In this document: piece after piece, positions 1-8,575 of the stretch
Layout: the number at the start of each line of letters is the position of its first letter
How positions within the stretch are numbered: the stretch's first letter is position 1
NCBI GenBank assembly: GCA_000169995.1
Contig: AAZW01000017.1
Span: 1 to 64,000, forward strand
DNA length: 64,000 nucleotides
Direction: 5' to 3'
Origin: Vibrionales bacterium SWAT-3
Lineage (GTDB): Bacteria > Pseudomonadota > Gammaproteobacteria > Enterobacterales > Vibrionaceae
The notes under the pieces: model-generated
Database searches by the model: none
What the model was told of the DNA's origin: nothing
Seen by the model: the letters and a program-made list of their open reading frames with translations, nothing else
Position numbers and translations under genes: made by a program

Positions 1-36
1 ACTAAAGTCCGGCATGTCCGTTATGTCTTGTGGCAT
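1..36 (-). CDS. 5' end of an unidentified gene (runs off the window)
   Basis: Reading leftward from position 36, an ATG opens a frame of twelve codons (MPQDITDMPDFS) that continues past the edge. An AGAGGT ribosome binding site lies about 7-10 bases upstream of the ATG, which is the main support. Too little protein is visible to name a family. Confidence 0.5.
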   Translation of the reverse strand, partial: MPQDITDMPDFS

Positions 37-266
37 CACTTACCTCTTATTTTGTAAATCAGTCATACCGATTTGCCTAGGCATGACCATAAAAGTAAGA
101 GAAAAGTACATAACGCCAATCTTTAAAAATACAGTAAATTTACTGCATTCCTCGGTAATCAGCCCCCGAAAATGAATACTGTTTTATATTATGTTTTGCG
201 CGAGATATCACTTCGACTATTTGCTCATTTCAACCGAACGTTCAATTTGATTTTTAGATCAAATAG

Positions 267-1160
267 TTAGCTTACACGCCTTTGGCTCTTTCGATATTGA
301 CTAGGTGATAAGCCAAAATGCTTCTTAAAGCGATGAGAAAAGTTATAAGGGTCTTTGTAGCCCAAGCGATTAGCAATCATCGATACTGACCAATCTTGTT
401 GTTTAAGTAAACTGGTTGCTTTATCCATTCTCAACTGAATCAATTTACTTCGCGGAGACACATTGAATAGCGACTTCGTCACTCGGTTTAATTGCTCTTC
501 ACTAATAAACACTCGCTCTGCCATCCCTGCAACCGTCCAAGATAGATGCAGACTACTTTCGATTTCATTGTATAGAGCCTGGACACGCGCCGTCGTACCG
601 GTCGATTTAGGTTCAAACCCTGTTAACGTGCGAATGATTTCACTCATCAGTAGTTTTCGATAACTCGCTCTGCCGCCAATTTCAAAGTAAACCAAATTCA
701 TCAGCGACCAGATTTGTTCGCACTCGCCGAAAGGCACAATGCTCTGACCCAAACTCGCGATGTGTTGCCACTGTGGAGTATCTGGCGTCAGCATCCACGC
801 CATTTTCCAATAGTTGTATTGAGGATCAAGTTCAAATCGAAATGGTGTTTCAGCAGGAAGAACCACAAGCGTATAAGGCGAAATCGCTTGTACCGAGGTC
901 GCGGTTGTTAATATTCCGCCGCCTTCTTGAGTAAAAATAAACGTATGAACATTCACCGATTCGCGTTCAACCCAGTAGGCATCATGCAGCTTTGCCATTC
1001 CCCCCATGTAAACACCACAGCTTCTCATCTCTGGGATATCTTCAACGGTCAAAAAACGTTCTTTACACTGTTCTGCAAGGAACACATCATCTTGCCACGT
1101 TGATTTTGGCTTCATGTTACCAATGACGGATTCGCACAGGTTTTGTTGTTTTTTAAACAT
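267..1160 (-). CDS. AraC-family transcriptional regulator
   Basis: This is a 297-residue protein. The N-terminal half (about 40-170) has the pattern of an AraC-type cupin sensor domain. The C-terminal ~100 residues contain two helix-turn-helix units ending in the family signature (SMIANRLGYKDPYNFSHRFK, then the FGLSPSQYRK tail). It is transcribed away from a MATE efflux gene that starts 50 bases away, so it probably controls that pump, although no operator could be assigned. The inducer is unknown. AraC-family membership is clear; the target is inference from position. Confidence 0.92.
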   Translation of the reverse strand: MFKKQQNLCESVIGNMKPKSTWQDDVFLAEQCKERFLTVEDIPEMRSCGVYMGGMAKLHDAYWVERESVNVHTFIFTQEGGGILTTATSVQAISPYTLVVLPAETPFRFELDPQYNYWKMAWMLTPDTPQWQHIASLGQSIVPFGECEQIWSLMNLVYFEIGGRASYRKLLMSEIIRTLTGFEPKSTGTTARVQALYNEIESSLHLSWTVAGMAERVFISEEQLNRVTKSLFNVSPRSKLIQLRMDKATSLLKQQDWSVSMIANRLGYKDPYNFSHRFKKHFGLSPSQYRKSQRRVS

Positions 1161-1210
1161 GTTGTTACTTCGCTCAAATCACTATAGTTCTGCCATAAAT
1201 CGGAGAGCTT

Positions 1211-2608
1211 ATGACAACTAACATCAACCCTAACTCATCTATGAATAACAAGCCAGAGAGCATATTACCTCGCATCATCAAACTTGGTTTGCCTGTTGCT
1301 TTGCAAAGTGCTTTGGTTGCTATTTTAGCCCTTGCTGACGTATTAATGGTCAGCGATTTTGGTATGGAAGCAGCAGCGGCTGTGGGAATTGCATCAAAAT
1401 GGCACTTTGTCGCTATTATGATTATGGCAGGGTTGGCCTCAGCAAACGGGACATTGGTCGCGCAATATTGGGGAAAAAACGACCGTAAAAGCGCGCGCAC
1501 AGTGTCATCTATCGCGATGGTATTTGGCTTAAAAGTTCTGCTGCCTGTGACTGCAATCATCACTCTTGGTTCTCAGTTTTTAATGATGTTGCAGACCAGC
1601 GATCAAACCGTGATTGAACTTGGCGCAACTTACCTTTGGTATGGCTTCCCTGTTTTGCTGCTGACTCACATTGTGGTCGTGGTAGAAGCAAGCATGCGCT
1701 CATCAGGTGACACCGTAACCCCACTTCTACTTGGTGCGGTGACGATTGCACTCAATATCGCACTTAACTTCATCCTTATTCAGGGTGCTTTCGGAATTCC
1801 AGCTATGGGTGTTGCAGGAGCAGCATTAGCAACAACTCTAGCGCGCTTGATTCAAGTAAGTTTGATGTGCGGCTACATGCGTATGCGCAACCACTGGCTA
1901 TTAACGACACCGAGCTCGCCGCATCGTCCGTCGCTTTGGTTGTCTTACCGTCGTATTGCCCTGCCACTGACCATGAATGCCGTTTTATGGGCAATGGGCA
2001 CCATGGCTTACCAGATGATCTTTGGTCACATGGGCACGACAGAGCTTGCGGTATTCTCAATGCTCGCTCCGTTTGAGTCGTTATGTTACTCGGTGTTCTT
2101 TGGTATTTCTGTAGCCTGTTCAGTACTGCTTGGCCACTCTCTGGGGCGTGACGAGTTCGATGATGCCATGAGTATGGGTCTGACCTTCATCAAAGCCGTT
2201 GTCGGTTTTGGTGCAGTTGTCGGGTTGATGCTGTTTATGGGGAAAGAGCATGTTCTATCATGGCTAAACCTAACCACAGACGCTTTATATCCACTCGCTT
2301 CACCAGCGATGATGATCATGTGCTTTGCGGTTGTAATTCGTATGCTCAACATGGTGATCATTAACGGCATCATTCGTGCTGGTGGTGACAATGCGTTCTG
2401 TCTTCGCATGGACTTCATCGCGATGTGGATGGTCGGCATTCCAGTTTGTGTTTACGGCGCATTTGTCGCGGGGTGGGACTTCAAGTACATCTATGGCCTG
2501 ATGTTAGTTGAAGAAGTGGTGAAGCTGGCTATTTGTTCACACCGTTATTTGAGTCGCCGTTGGATCAACAACCTGACGGTTACTTATGAAGAACCACAAG
2601 CGGCTTAA
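1211..2608 (+). CDS. MATE-family multidrug/cation antiporter
   Basis: The 465-residue protein is almost entirely hydrophobic, with about twelve membrane segments arranged as two related halves, as in MATE (NorM-type) exporters, which use Na+ or H+ gradients to expel cationic compounds across the inner membrane. Family motifs include the PVALQSAL segment near residue 30 and the glycine-rich GVAGAALATT stretch near residue 200. It lies divergent from an AraC-type regulator and is followed by a good terminator, so it is probably monocistronic. Substrate cannot be predicted. The second MATE gene in this window (34788) is much more AT-rich and not a recent duplicate. Confidence 0.93.
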   Translation: MTTNINPNSSMNNKPESILPRIIKLGLPVALQSALVAILALADVLMVSDFGMEAAAAVGIASKWHFVAIMIMAGLASANGTLVAQYWGKNDRKSARTVSSIAMVFGLKVLLPVTAIITLGSQFLMMLQTSDQTVIELGATYLWYGFPVLLLTHIVVVVEASMRSSGDTVTPLLLGAVTIALNIALNFILIQGAFGIPAMGVAGAALATTLARLIQVSLMCGYMRMRNHWLLTTPSSPHRPSLWLSYRRIALPLTMNAVLWAMGTMAYQMIFGHMGTTELAVFSMLAPFESLCYSVFFGISVACSVLLGHSLGRDEFDDAMSMGLTFIKAVVGFGAVVGLMLFMGKEHVLSWLNLTTDALYPLASPAMMIMCFAVVIRMLNMVIINGIIRAGGDNAFCLRMDFIAMWMVGIPVCVYGAFVAGWDFKYIYGLMLVEEVVKLAICSHRYLSRRWINNLTVTYEEPQAA

Positions 2609-2651
2609 GCTTTTAAAGTAATTAACTATCTAAACAATATGGCGCTCAAAA

Positions 2652-2677
2652 AAAAGGTCTGAGAAATCAGACCTTTT
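2652..2677 (+). terminator. Terminator after MATE gene
   Basis: An 11-base perfect stem (AAAAGGTCTGA / TCAGACCTTTT) with a GAAA loop lies 44 bases after the stop codon. A-rich and T-rich flanks mean it can serve both the rightward MATE gene and the leftward ygbA-like gene that ends at 2711. Confidence 0.85.
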
Positions 2678-2710
2678 CTGTTTGCGGAAGAATAGCCTCT
2701 AGCTTACTCA

Positions 2711-3106
2711 CTACTTCTTGTTCATTCGGATATGGCGATTAGATACGTTTGGTAGCGGCTTTTCTAGCACTTTCCGTTTCTCATGAATCAAATGTCGAAT
2801 TGCTAAAATAAGATGCTTTAGCAACATTCGTGGCCCTGCATAGCGCATCACCAAACGCATTTGCTCTTTCGGATCAGGTTTATAACAATGAATCGGACAC
2901 TTATTACAGGTTGGTTTTGCTTCGCCATAAGGGCATCTATCAAGCCGTGTTTCTGCGTAACGTAACAGCTGCTCACACTCTTCACATAACGCGTTATTCT
3001 GACGAACTTCACCGTGGTGATCTTTGCAGTATATGTGCACCATCGCGATAACGGTTTTGTACTCCGTCGCAAGTTCGCCCTGTAGAATATTGTTATGTTG
3101 GAACAT
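2711..3106 (-). CDS. ygbA: YgbA-like nitrous oxide-stimulated promoter family protein
   Basis: The 131-residue protein is rich in cysteine and histidine: a CEEC pair near residue 41, then CPYGEAKPTCNKCPIHCYKP around 57-77, then a basic tail. This matches the YgbA family, whose E. coli member belongs to the NsrR nitrosative-stress regulon. The clustered cysteines suggest metal or Fe-S binding, but the biochemical role is not established. It lies immediately downstream of a frameshifted acetyltransferase gene whose stop is 3 bases from its ATG, so the two were probably cotranscribed. I could not find a convincing NsrR palindrome. Confidence 0.82.
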   Translation of the reverse strand: MFQHNNILQGELATEYKTVIAMVHIYCKDHHGEVRQNNALCEECEQLLRYAETRLDRCPYGEAKPTCNKCPIHCYKPDPKEQMRLVMRYAGPRMLLKHLILAIRHLIHEKRKVLEKPLPNVSNRHIRMNKK

Positions 3107-3108
3107 GA

Positions 3109-3650
3109 TTAATTACCCAGAGAGAGGCTATACAGGTTGAGATTGACGCTTTCACTTATCACGTCTTCAACCCGCTCGAACGCAAAGCCAAGTTTAGTCA
3201 GTAGTGCGATGCTTCGAATGTTATCAGAGGTAGTGATAGCAACTAAATGACGATATCAGCATTCTGCTTAGCTTGTTCAATTATCGCTTCTCCCGCTTCT
3301 TTGGCAAAGCCTTGACCATAAAACTCAGGAACAAACCCGTAGCCAATATCATGCGACTCTAAGGTGTCTCTTTTTATTAATCCGCAGATACCAATTGCCG
3401 TTGAAGTTTCTTTGATTTCAACCATCAACAAACAGACACCCTTCTCTTCATGCATCTTAAGAATGTTGTTTTCGATGTACTCTACAGCCTTTTCAGTGTC
3501 GCTGATTTCCTTATCACCAATGTAACGCAGGAAATCTTCTGAGCTGTATAGTCGTTGAATAAACGCCGCATCTTGAGGTGTGATCATTCTTAATCGTAAA
3601 CGTTCGGTCTCGACTGCCTGCATAGTGATATTTTCCTTGCTGAATACCAT
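3109..3650 (-). pseudogene. GNAT acetyltransferase with an apparent frameshift
   Basis: The open part (3243-3650) encodes the first ~135 residues of a RimJ/RimL-type GNAT acetyltransferase: TERLRLR start motif, the acetyl-CoA region around GYGFVPEFYGQGFAKEA. The frame then hits TAG at 3243-3245. A shift in the next bases restores an open frame (VAITTSDNIRSIALLTKLGF and on to LSLGN) ending at TAA 3109-3111, which is exactly how this family finishes. The combined length of about 179 residues is normal. The likely start is the internal ATG at 3623, preceded by GGAAAA, rather than 3650. Either the gene is decaying or a base is missing in the assembly near 3241-3247. Confidence 0.8.
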
Positions 3651-3720
3651 GTAAATATTGAGTTCTAGAGCTAAAATGATTATCCTCCACCGCCTAAACT
3701 AAATACAAGGCTATGCAGCA

Positions 3721-3930
3721 ATGAACCGTAAGAAAAAAATCAATCAAATTCTAAAAAAGAAGCAGAAGCAGGCGAATTCTAAACTGCATAGTAGCAACAA
3801 GCCTCGCTACATTTCTAAAGCTGACCGCGCAAAAATGGAAGCTGAAGAACAAGCGAAAGCAGCTCAAGAGCAAGCTGAAGGTTCAGTAGAAACAACTGTT
3901 GAAGCTGAAGAGACAAAAGCTGCAGAGTAA
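3721..3930 (+). CDS. DUF2986 small basic protein
   Basis: The 69-residue protein has a strongly basic first half (MNRKKKINQILKKKQKQ, then the SNKPRYISKADRAKME core) and a low-complexity Glu/Ala tail. The N-terminal block matches the DUF2986 family found in Vibrio and Shewanella; function is unknown. The very basic N-terminus suggests a nucleic-acid or ribosome contact, but that is only inference. It stands alone, divergent from the acetyltransferase, with a terminator 58 bases after its stop. Confidence 0.78.
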   Translation: MNRKKKINQILKKKQKQANSKLHSSNKPRYISKADRAKMEAEEQAKAAQEQAEGSVETTVEAEETKAAE

Positions 3931-3987
3931 ATTTATACTCGCAGTCCTCTTGTCTGACACTCTTTTCAGAGCCAACAGGCAAGAACA

Positions 3988-4019
3988 AAAAAAGCAGCCT
4001 TTATTTGGGCTGCTTTTTT
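3988..4019. terminator. Bidirectional terminator
   Basis: A 12-base stem (AAAAAAGCAGCC / GGCTGCTTTTTT) with an 8-base loop lies between convergent genes. It can end the DUF2986 gene (rightward) and the long metal-import operon (leftward, last stop at 4046). Confidence 0.9.
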
Positions 4020-4045
4020 GATCCTACCATTTGTAATCGCGCTGA

Positions 4046-4969
4046 TTAGCCTTTGAATGGCTGCACTTCCCAACGGGCAAACGGCGCTTTTCCATTAATC
4101 CCAGCTCTACCCCAACGATCAACAGAATCCACCACTAAGATACGCTCATTCGGTACCAATGATTTAATCAAGTTACTTGGCTTTTTCGCTGTGACTAACC
4201 ATAGAGCATCGTCTTCTGAGAACATCTCTTTAAGCTTGGCTTTGTCTTCCTCTGTCCACTCCAGCTCTGCTTTGAACATACGCTCTTCAACAAACAATTG
4301 GCTGCCAGAGGCGAAATCTTCCAAGCTTTCTGACAGCAACAATACTGAATCTACGTCACTATCTAGTAATACTGCTTGCTGCTTGTTGATCAGTTCACGA
4401 ACATCCAACATCACACGTTGTAAGTTGCTATCAATCGTTTCAGCTTGCGCAGGCCACAGCAACTTAAAGTCGTCAGCCACAATCGCCGCCATACGCGTTA
4501 AGTTGGTCGGGTTTAACCACGCGTATTTAGACACATCACCATTCGACAATGTAAGCGCCGCAACGCCTTGTGCACGAGGTGTAATCGCTTGAGCGGCATC
4601 AACCTCAACTAAGCGGATATTGCCTTGTCTTGCGTATACAAACGTAGGGTCTGCTTGCCAGATCGATGACAGTGTCAGAGCAACGGTCGCCTTTTCGCCA
4701 GACTTAAGCACTTTGCTTGCTCCCTTGGTACCAAACCAATTCGGCAGACGATCAATACCATAGCGTTTTGGTGGCAGATACTCGGTCGTGATGTCAGTGC
4801 CTTTAGTTAGCTCTGTCGCTAATGCATAAGTCACAGGTGTACTCGTTAGAATATCTTCTGCATTCGCTTTAAGTGACACCACTGAGCCAGCCATTAACAC
4901 ACTACCAAGCACACCGACTTGAGCCGTTGCTTTTACTGAGCTCGAGATACGATTCATTAAAGAAGTCAT
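4046..4969 (-). CDS. Periplasmic ZnuA-like solute-binding-type protein without histidines
   Basis: The protein is 307 residues long from the ATG at 4969, which has AAGG 7 bases upstream and begins two bases after the permease stop; a longer frame reaching 5098 would overlap the permease and has no such support. A signal peptide covers about residues 1-37 (cut near ANA-ED). The body looks like a remote relative of the metal-binding (ZnuA/TroA) solute-binding proteins, for example in the APFARWEVQ tail and the long central helix. However, I find no histidine and no cysteine in the whole protein, so the usual metal ligands are missing. As last gene of the operon it may be an accessory or chaperone rather than a carrier. 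The family assignment is tentative. Confidence 0.7.
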   Translation of the reverse strand: MTSLMNRISSSVKATAQVGVLGSVLMAGSVVSLKANAEDILTSTPVTYALATELTKGTDITTEYLPPKRYGIDRLPNWFGTKGASKVLKSGEKATVALTLSSIWQADPTFVYARQGNIRLVEVDAAQAITPRAQGVAALTLSNGDVSKYAWLNPTNLTRMAAIVADDFKLLWPAQAETIDSNLQRVMLDVRELINKQQAVLLDSDVDSVLLLSESLEDFASGSQLFVEERMFKAELEWTEEDKAKLKEMFSEDDALWLVTAKKPSNLIKSLVPNERILVVDSVDRWGRAGINGKAPFARWEVQPFKG

Positions 4970-4971
4970 GA

Positions 4972-5847
4972 TTACGCCTTTCTTACAATTCGGTATAGCG
5001 TTGCTGCAAGGAAAAACGTTGCAGAAACAATGATGATTGACGCGCCCGATGGCACTGGCAGTTTTAGCTCCATAGGCAACATGGTTCCAACCAAACATGC
5101 GATGGTTGCGAGTAATGCCGACAGCAGTACAAAGCTCCCCATGCGTTTAGTCAACAATCGAGCTGTCGCACCTGGAATCAGCAATAACGCGCCAACTAAA
5201 ACCGCACCTACGATCTTCACGGCAGCAATCGTGACTAACGTAATCATCATGACAAACAGGTAGTCGTAGAAACTGGTGTTGTAACCGCGAACCTTCGCAA
5301 TATCAGGGCTGATACAGGTAAGGAGGATACGGTTGAACGTCGGTATCAAGAGCAAGATGATGATCGCGCAGCTACCTGCAAGAATCGCTAAGTCTTGGTC
5401 TGTTACGGTAAGAATCGAGCCAAACAGTACGTTTTCAAGCATGTGGATATTGATCTTACGAGCCACGTACATCAGCAACGCCGCGCCTACCGCTAGAGCT
5501 AATGCTAGAAACACACCAACTAAGGTATCGTATGGTACGTTGGTTCTATTTCTTACAAAGTGAAGAAGCAGAGCGAAGATCATACAGAAGCTAAACAAAC
5601 CAATAATTGGATTTTCTGGCGGCTCACCAAGCAAAACACCAATGGCGATACCGGTTAACGCTGCATGACCAACTGCCTCAGAGAAGAAAGCTAAACGCTT
5701 GGCAATCACCAAGGTACCAAGACCACCTAACAGAGGGCCAAGCAATAACGCTGCAACAAGAGCATTCACCATGAAGGCATACATGAAGCTGTCTGATAAC
5801 AGGCCCGCTTCAACACCACTAATGGCAAGCTGTCGTAACCAATCCAT
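4972..5847 (-). CDS. Metal ABC transporter permease (ZnuB/TroC type)
   Basis: This is a 291-residue polytopic protein with about eight or nine membrane segments, typical of the ABC-3 family that imports Zn, Mn or Fe. Recognisable features are the LGPLLGGLGTLVIAKRLAFF segment with FFSEAVGHAALTGIA (residues about 36-70), and the VGAVLVGALLLIPGATA block near 215-230. Its start overlaps the ATPase stop, showing translational coupling. It forms the membrane channel with the ATPase at 5847-6581 and receives metal from the binding protein at 6581-7516. Confidence 0.92.
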   Translation of the reverse strand: MDWLRQLAISGVEAGLLSDSFMYAFMVNALVAALLLGPLLGGLGTLVIAKRLAFFSEAVGHAALTGIAIGVLLGEPPENPIIGLFSFCMIFALLLHFVRNRTNVPYDTLVGVFLALALAVGAALLMYVARKINIHMLENVLFGSILTVTDQDLAILAGSCAIIILLLIPTFNRILLTCISPDIAKVRGYNTSFYDYLFVMMITLVTIAAVKIVGAVLVGALLLIPGATARLLTKRMGSFVLLSALLATIACLVGTMLPMELKLPVPSGASIIIVSATFFLAATLYRIVRKA

Positions 5848-6581
5848 TACGCAACCTCCTTCGATTCAGTCATTACTGAGCCGCTACTATAGTGCTGGAA
5901 TAGGCTTTCGATCTTCGTTGGATGCAGTACGTGCTCATGCGGGCCACTATCCACTAAGAATCGGTTAACGACATGTACGTTCGCTTCAAGTCGACGTACC
6001 GCAGTAACATCGTGGTGAACCGCTAGAATTGTTCGACCTTCATCAACACATTCACGAATCAGCGATTCAAGATAACGAACGCCCTGCTCGTCCATACCGG
6101 TCGTAGGTTCATCCAACACCAGTAGACTTGGGTTATCTAATAGCGCTTGGGCAAACAGCACGCGTTGCTGCTCACCACCGGACAACTGTCCCATACGGCG
6201 GTCGCTGCGTGTCGCCATACCAACGCGATCTAACTGTGCGAGTGCAAGATCTAACTGCTTTGATTTACGACGCCAAAATAGAGGGATTCGCGTCTGATTA
6301 AGCAGTACAAAGTCCATGACCGTCAAAGGCAAGCTCGACTCGAACGTCGCTTTTTGCGGAACATAACCAATACTTTGCTTTTCTGGCCAGTGAATATTGA
6401 TTTGACCAGAGAAAGGCGTAAGACCAAGTACAGAGCGCAGCAAAGAAGTTTTACCGCCACCGTTTGGCCCCATGATCACGTGACATTCGCCCGCTTTAAG
6501 TTCGAGCGAGATATCATCAAGAATTACGTTGTTATCGTATTGCAGACCGAGTTTATTAATTGAGATTGATGGACCTAACAT
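5847..6581 (-). CDS. Metal ABC transporter ATPase (ZnuC type)
   Basis: The 244-residue ATPase has Walker A GPNGGGKTS (38-46), signature LSGGEQQR (133-140) and Walker B LLVLDEP (153-159), followed by the H-loop HHD near 184. It couples ATP hydrolysis to import through the ZnuB-like permease. The gene overlaps its neighbours on both sides by one base, so binding protein, ATPase and permease are translated together. Confidence 0.94.
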   Translation of the reverse strand: MLGPSISINKLGLQYDNNVILDDISLELKAGECHVIMGPNGGGKTSLLRSVLGLTPFSGQINIHWPEKQSIGYVPQKATFESSLPLTVMDFVLLNQTRIPLFWRRKSKQLDLALAQLDRVGMATRSDRRMGQLSGGEQQRVLFAQALLDNPSLLVLDEPTTGMDEQGVRYLESLIRECVDEGRTILAVHHDVTAVRRLEANVHVVNRFLVDSGPHEHVLHPTKIESLFQHYSSGSVMTESKEVA

Positions 6582-7516
6582 TATGCGTTCCCGCTTTTAG
6601 CTTGGTTCGCCGCCGCAAATTTCATGGCTTCGATCAACGTCTCTAGGTTCTTCTTCATCTCAACTTCTACTTTATCGTCTTCGTATTCGCCGTGCGTCAT
6701 GTGAGAAAAGCGGTAAAGCTGAACGCCTGTTTCCGCTTCAATCGTGTCAACAAAACGGTTTGGCATGTTTAACTCGTAGAACAGAACATCAATACCTGAT
6801 GCGCGGATCTTCTCGATCGTCTCTTGCAACTGGCTAGCACTTGGTTCAACACCGTGTGCAGGCTCGATTACTGCTGCGACATCCACACCAAACTCTTGAA
6901 GAATGTAACCATAAGCGTTGTGCGTAGTCGCAACCTTCATACCTGATGTATCGAGTTCGCCCAGTGACAACATCGCATCACGCTTCATAAAGCGGAATTG
7001 TTTAGCGTACTTACGTGCATTCTTGCGATAGAACGCAGCGTTGTCTGGGTCGAGCTTAGAGACTTCACTGGCGATGGTGTAAACCTTTTGAATCGTTGTC
7101 GAAAGCCCCACAAAGGTATGCGGGTTAACGGCACCTTGACCAACAGACTGTCCAAGAGCAGGAAGTAGAGGCACTTCTTTGTTTGCTTCGATCACGACTA
7201 AGTCATCACGTTGCGCTGCTGAAATCACTTTAAGCGCGAAGTCATCGTGACCAATACCGTTTACTACGATTGCATCCATTTGGCTCAATCGCTTTAAATC
7301 ATTAGGTTGTGGTAAGTAGTTATGTGGGTTGAAACCTGCGTCAACCAAAGGAAGAATGTTCACTTTGTCTCCTACTACTGCCTTTACGTAGCTGTAGTAA
7401 GGTTGAAGCGTGATACCAATCGTCAGTTTATCGCTGTCGATCTTATATTCTTTTGCCAATGCATCGGGTGCCATGAACACCGCTAATAACGACATGAACA
7501 GAGTCATAATTCGCAT
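6581..7516 (-). CDS. Metal-binding solute-binding protein (ZnuA/TroA family)
   Basis: The protein is 311 residues from the ATG at 7516, which has AAGAGAA about 8 bases upstream. The longer frame to 7564 would run into the preceding gene. A signal peptide ends near ALA-KE (residue 21). Candidate metal ligands sit where the family places them: H65 in NPHNYLP, H133 in NPHTF and H199 in TTHNAYGY. Three histidines favour zinc, as in ZnuA, over manganese binders that use Glu/Asp at the third site, although the true metal cannot be read from sequence. The long His-rich loop of enteric ZnuA is missing. It delivers metal to the ABC pair just downstream. Confidence 0.9.
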   Translation of the reverse strand: MRIMTLFMSLLAVFMAPDALAKEYKIDSDKLTIGITLQPYYSYVKAVVGDKVNILPLVDAGFNPHNYLPQPNDLKRLSQMDAIVVNGIGHDDFALKVISAAQRDDLVVIEANKEVPLLPALGQSVGQGAVNPHTFVGLSTTIQKVYTIASEVSKLDPDNAAFYRKNARKYAKQFRFMKRDAMLSLGELDTSGMKVATTHNAYGYILQEFGVDVAAVIEPAHGVEPSASQLQETIEKIRASGIDVLFYELNMPNRFVDTIEAETGVQLYRFSHMTHGEYEDDKVEVEMKKNLETLIEAMKFAAANQAKSGNA

Positions 7517-7532
7517 AGTAATTCTCTTATTA

Positions 7533-8129
7533 TTAGTGAGCATCACTTTCATGATGCTGTTCAATTTCTGATTCGTTCACGACCATTTTCCAACCAGTAG
7601 ACTCAAGCGTGTGTTGGTCAAAAGTAGCTGGCTGTTTCGCTACACCACCCAAGAAGATCCAGATTTCAGGGGAAACGCTGTTCGCGTTCAAAATAAAGGA
7701 ATCCGCAGAACCATGATCGGTTGGTTTAGCTTGTTCACTTGGTGTCGCAGATTCACTTGGAGCAGAGAAATAGTAACCACGCTCATCTAGTACCCAAGCA
7801 TGAGAGCCTTTGCGCTTCCAACTCTGATCTTCTACAAACGGGGCAACCCATTCATCTTTTAGTGATGCAACACTCGGCCATTCACCATCTGAGTCCATGC
7901 GCAGATCACGAATTTCTTCATGAGCCAAACGCAGCTCTGATAGCATCGCCAAGTTTTCTTGTTCAACATCAGTCACTAGAATTTGATGATCAAGCACTGC
8001 TTTAACGTGGGATTCTGCCTGATGAAATGGGATCGCAACGGTTGCAAAGCAAAGGATGAATACAATGATCAGCCCTACCCATTTGCCTTCTCTACCGCCC
8101 GTATCAGCACGTACGCTTTGAATCATCAT
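7533..8129 (-). CDS. Single-pass membrane protein of the metal-import operon
   Basis: This 198-residue protein has one N-terminal membrane anchor (about residues 17-36, WVGLIIVFILCFATVAIP) and a periplasmic remainder: a helical segment, then a Trp-rich region (HAWVLDERGYYFSAPS) and a His-containing tail. It resembles the uncharacterised DUF6162-type proteins that I recall next to metal ABC genes, but I hold that name loosely. It overlaps the upstream gene by 4 bases and precedes the binding protein by 16, so it belongs to the operon. A role in passing metal to, or assembling, the importer is inference from position only. Confidence 0.72.
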   Translation of the reverse strand: MMIQSVRADTGGREGKWVGLIIVFILCFATVAIPFHQAESHVKAVLDHQILVTDVEQENLAMLSELRLAHEEIRDLRMDSDGEWPSVASLKDEWVAPFVEDQSWKRKGSHAWVLDERGYYFSAPSESATPSEQAKPTDHGSADSFILNANSVSPEIWIFLGGVAKQPATFDQHTLESTGWKMVVNESEIEQHHESDAH

Positions 8130-8461
8130 TTTTCGCTGATCTCAACAACATCAACTTCAACGGGAAACTCATGGCCTGAATCGAACACAAGGTAGAACTC
8201 AGTGTCAGGATGTGAGAATTCAACGATAGAACGTTTATCTGTCATCTCTTTTGCGATCAAGTTGTCTTCGTAATCGTACATCTCAACCGCGTAATCAATC
8301 GCTTTGCTGCCATCGGAATAGCCCGCTTCACAAGCAACAGTTTTACCTTCAAACCAGCAGCTCATCAGTGGAAAGTGTGCTTGCGCAGGTAATGCAGCGA
8401 AACCAAGTCCCAGAGCTAAGCAAGGAGTCATTAAAGCGTTAAGTTTTGTTTTTATTGTCAT
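8126..8461 (-). CDS. Small exported protein of the metal-import operon
   Basis: From the ATG at 8461 (AGGG about 10 bases upstream) the protein has 111 residues; the frame open to 8521 lacks a comparable ribosome site. A signal peptide ends at AQA-HF (about residue 28). The mature part is small and acidic with two cysteines (MSCWF, TVACEAGYS) that could form a disulfide. It has the look of a single beta-sandwich domain. I do not recognise the family. Its overlap with the next gene (ATGA-type) ties it to the transporter. Confidence 0.72.
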   Translation of the reverse strand: MTIKTKLNALMTPCLALGLGFAALPAQAHFPLMSCWFEGKTVACEAGYSDGSKAIDYAVEMYDYEDNLIAKEMTDKRSIVEFSHPDTEFYLVFDSGHEFPVEVDVVEISEK

Positions 8462-8511
8462 GGTTCGTACCCTAGCCACAGTGCAAATTCTCAGAAGTAA
8501 ACTGAGCGATA

Positions 8512-8531
8512 AAGGGCTCAAATGAGCCCTT
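8512..8531 (-). terminator. Hairpin between the DUF4198 gene and the ABC genes
   Basis: A perfect palindrome (AAGGGCTC-ATTT-GAGCCCTT on the leftward strand) sits in the 114-base gap. It lacks a long U-run, so it may be an attenuator or an mRNA-stabilising element that sets different levels for the upstream and downstream halves of the operon. Confidence 0.5.
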
Positions 8532-8575
8532 AAGTTTTTGGTTCTTAATCAGGGATCTAGCCCCGATATCACAGA

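Noticed and set aside
245..264. ATTTGAT/ATCAAAT hairpin just past the AraC gene
   Set aside because: All A/T except one pair per arm and no U-run, so too weak to call a terminator.
1174..1563. 129-codon leftward frame opposite the start of the first MATE gene
   Set aside because: Shadow of the MATE coding sequence, overlapping the divergent promoter.
4053..4592. 179-codon open frame opposite the histidine-free binding-like gene
   Set aside because: It is antisense to a well-supported operon gene, with no start signals and serine-rich composition typical of a shadow frame.
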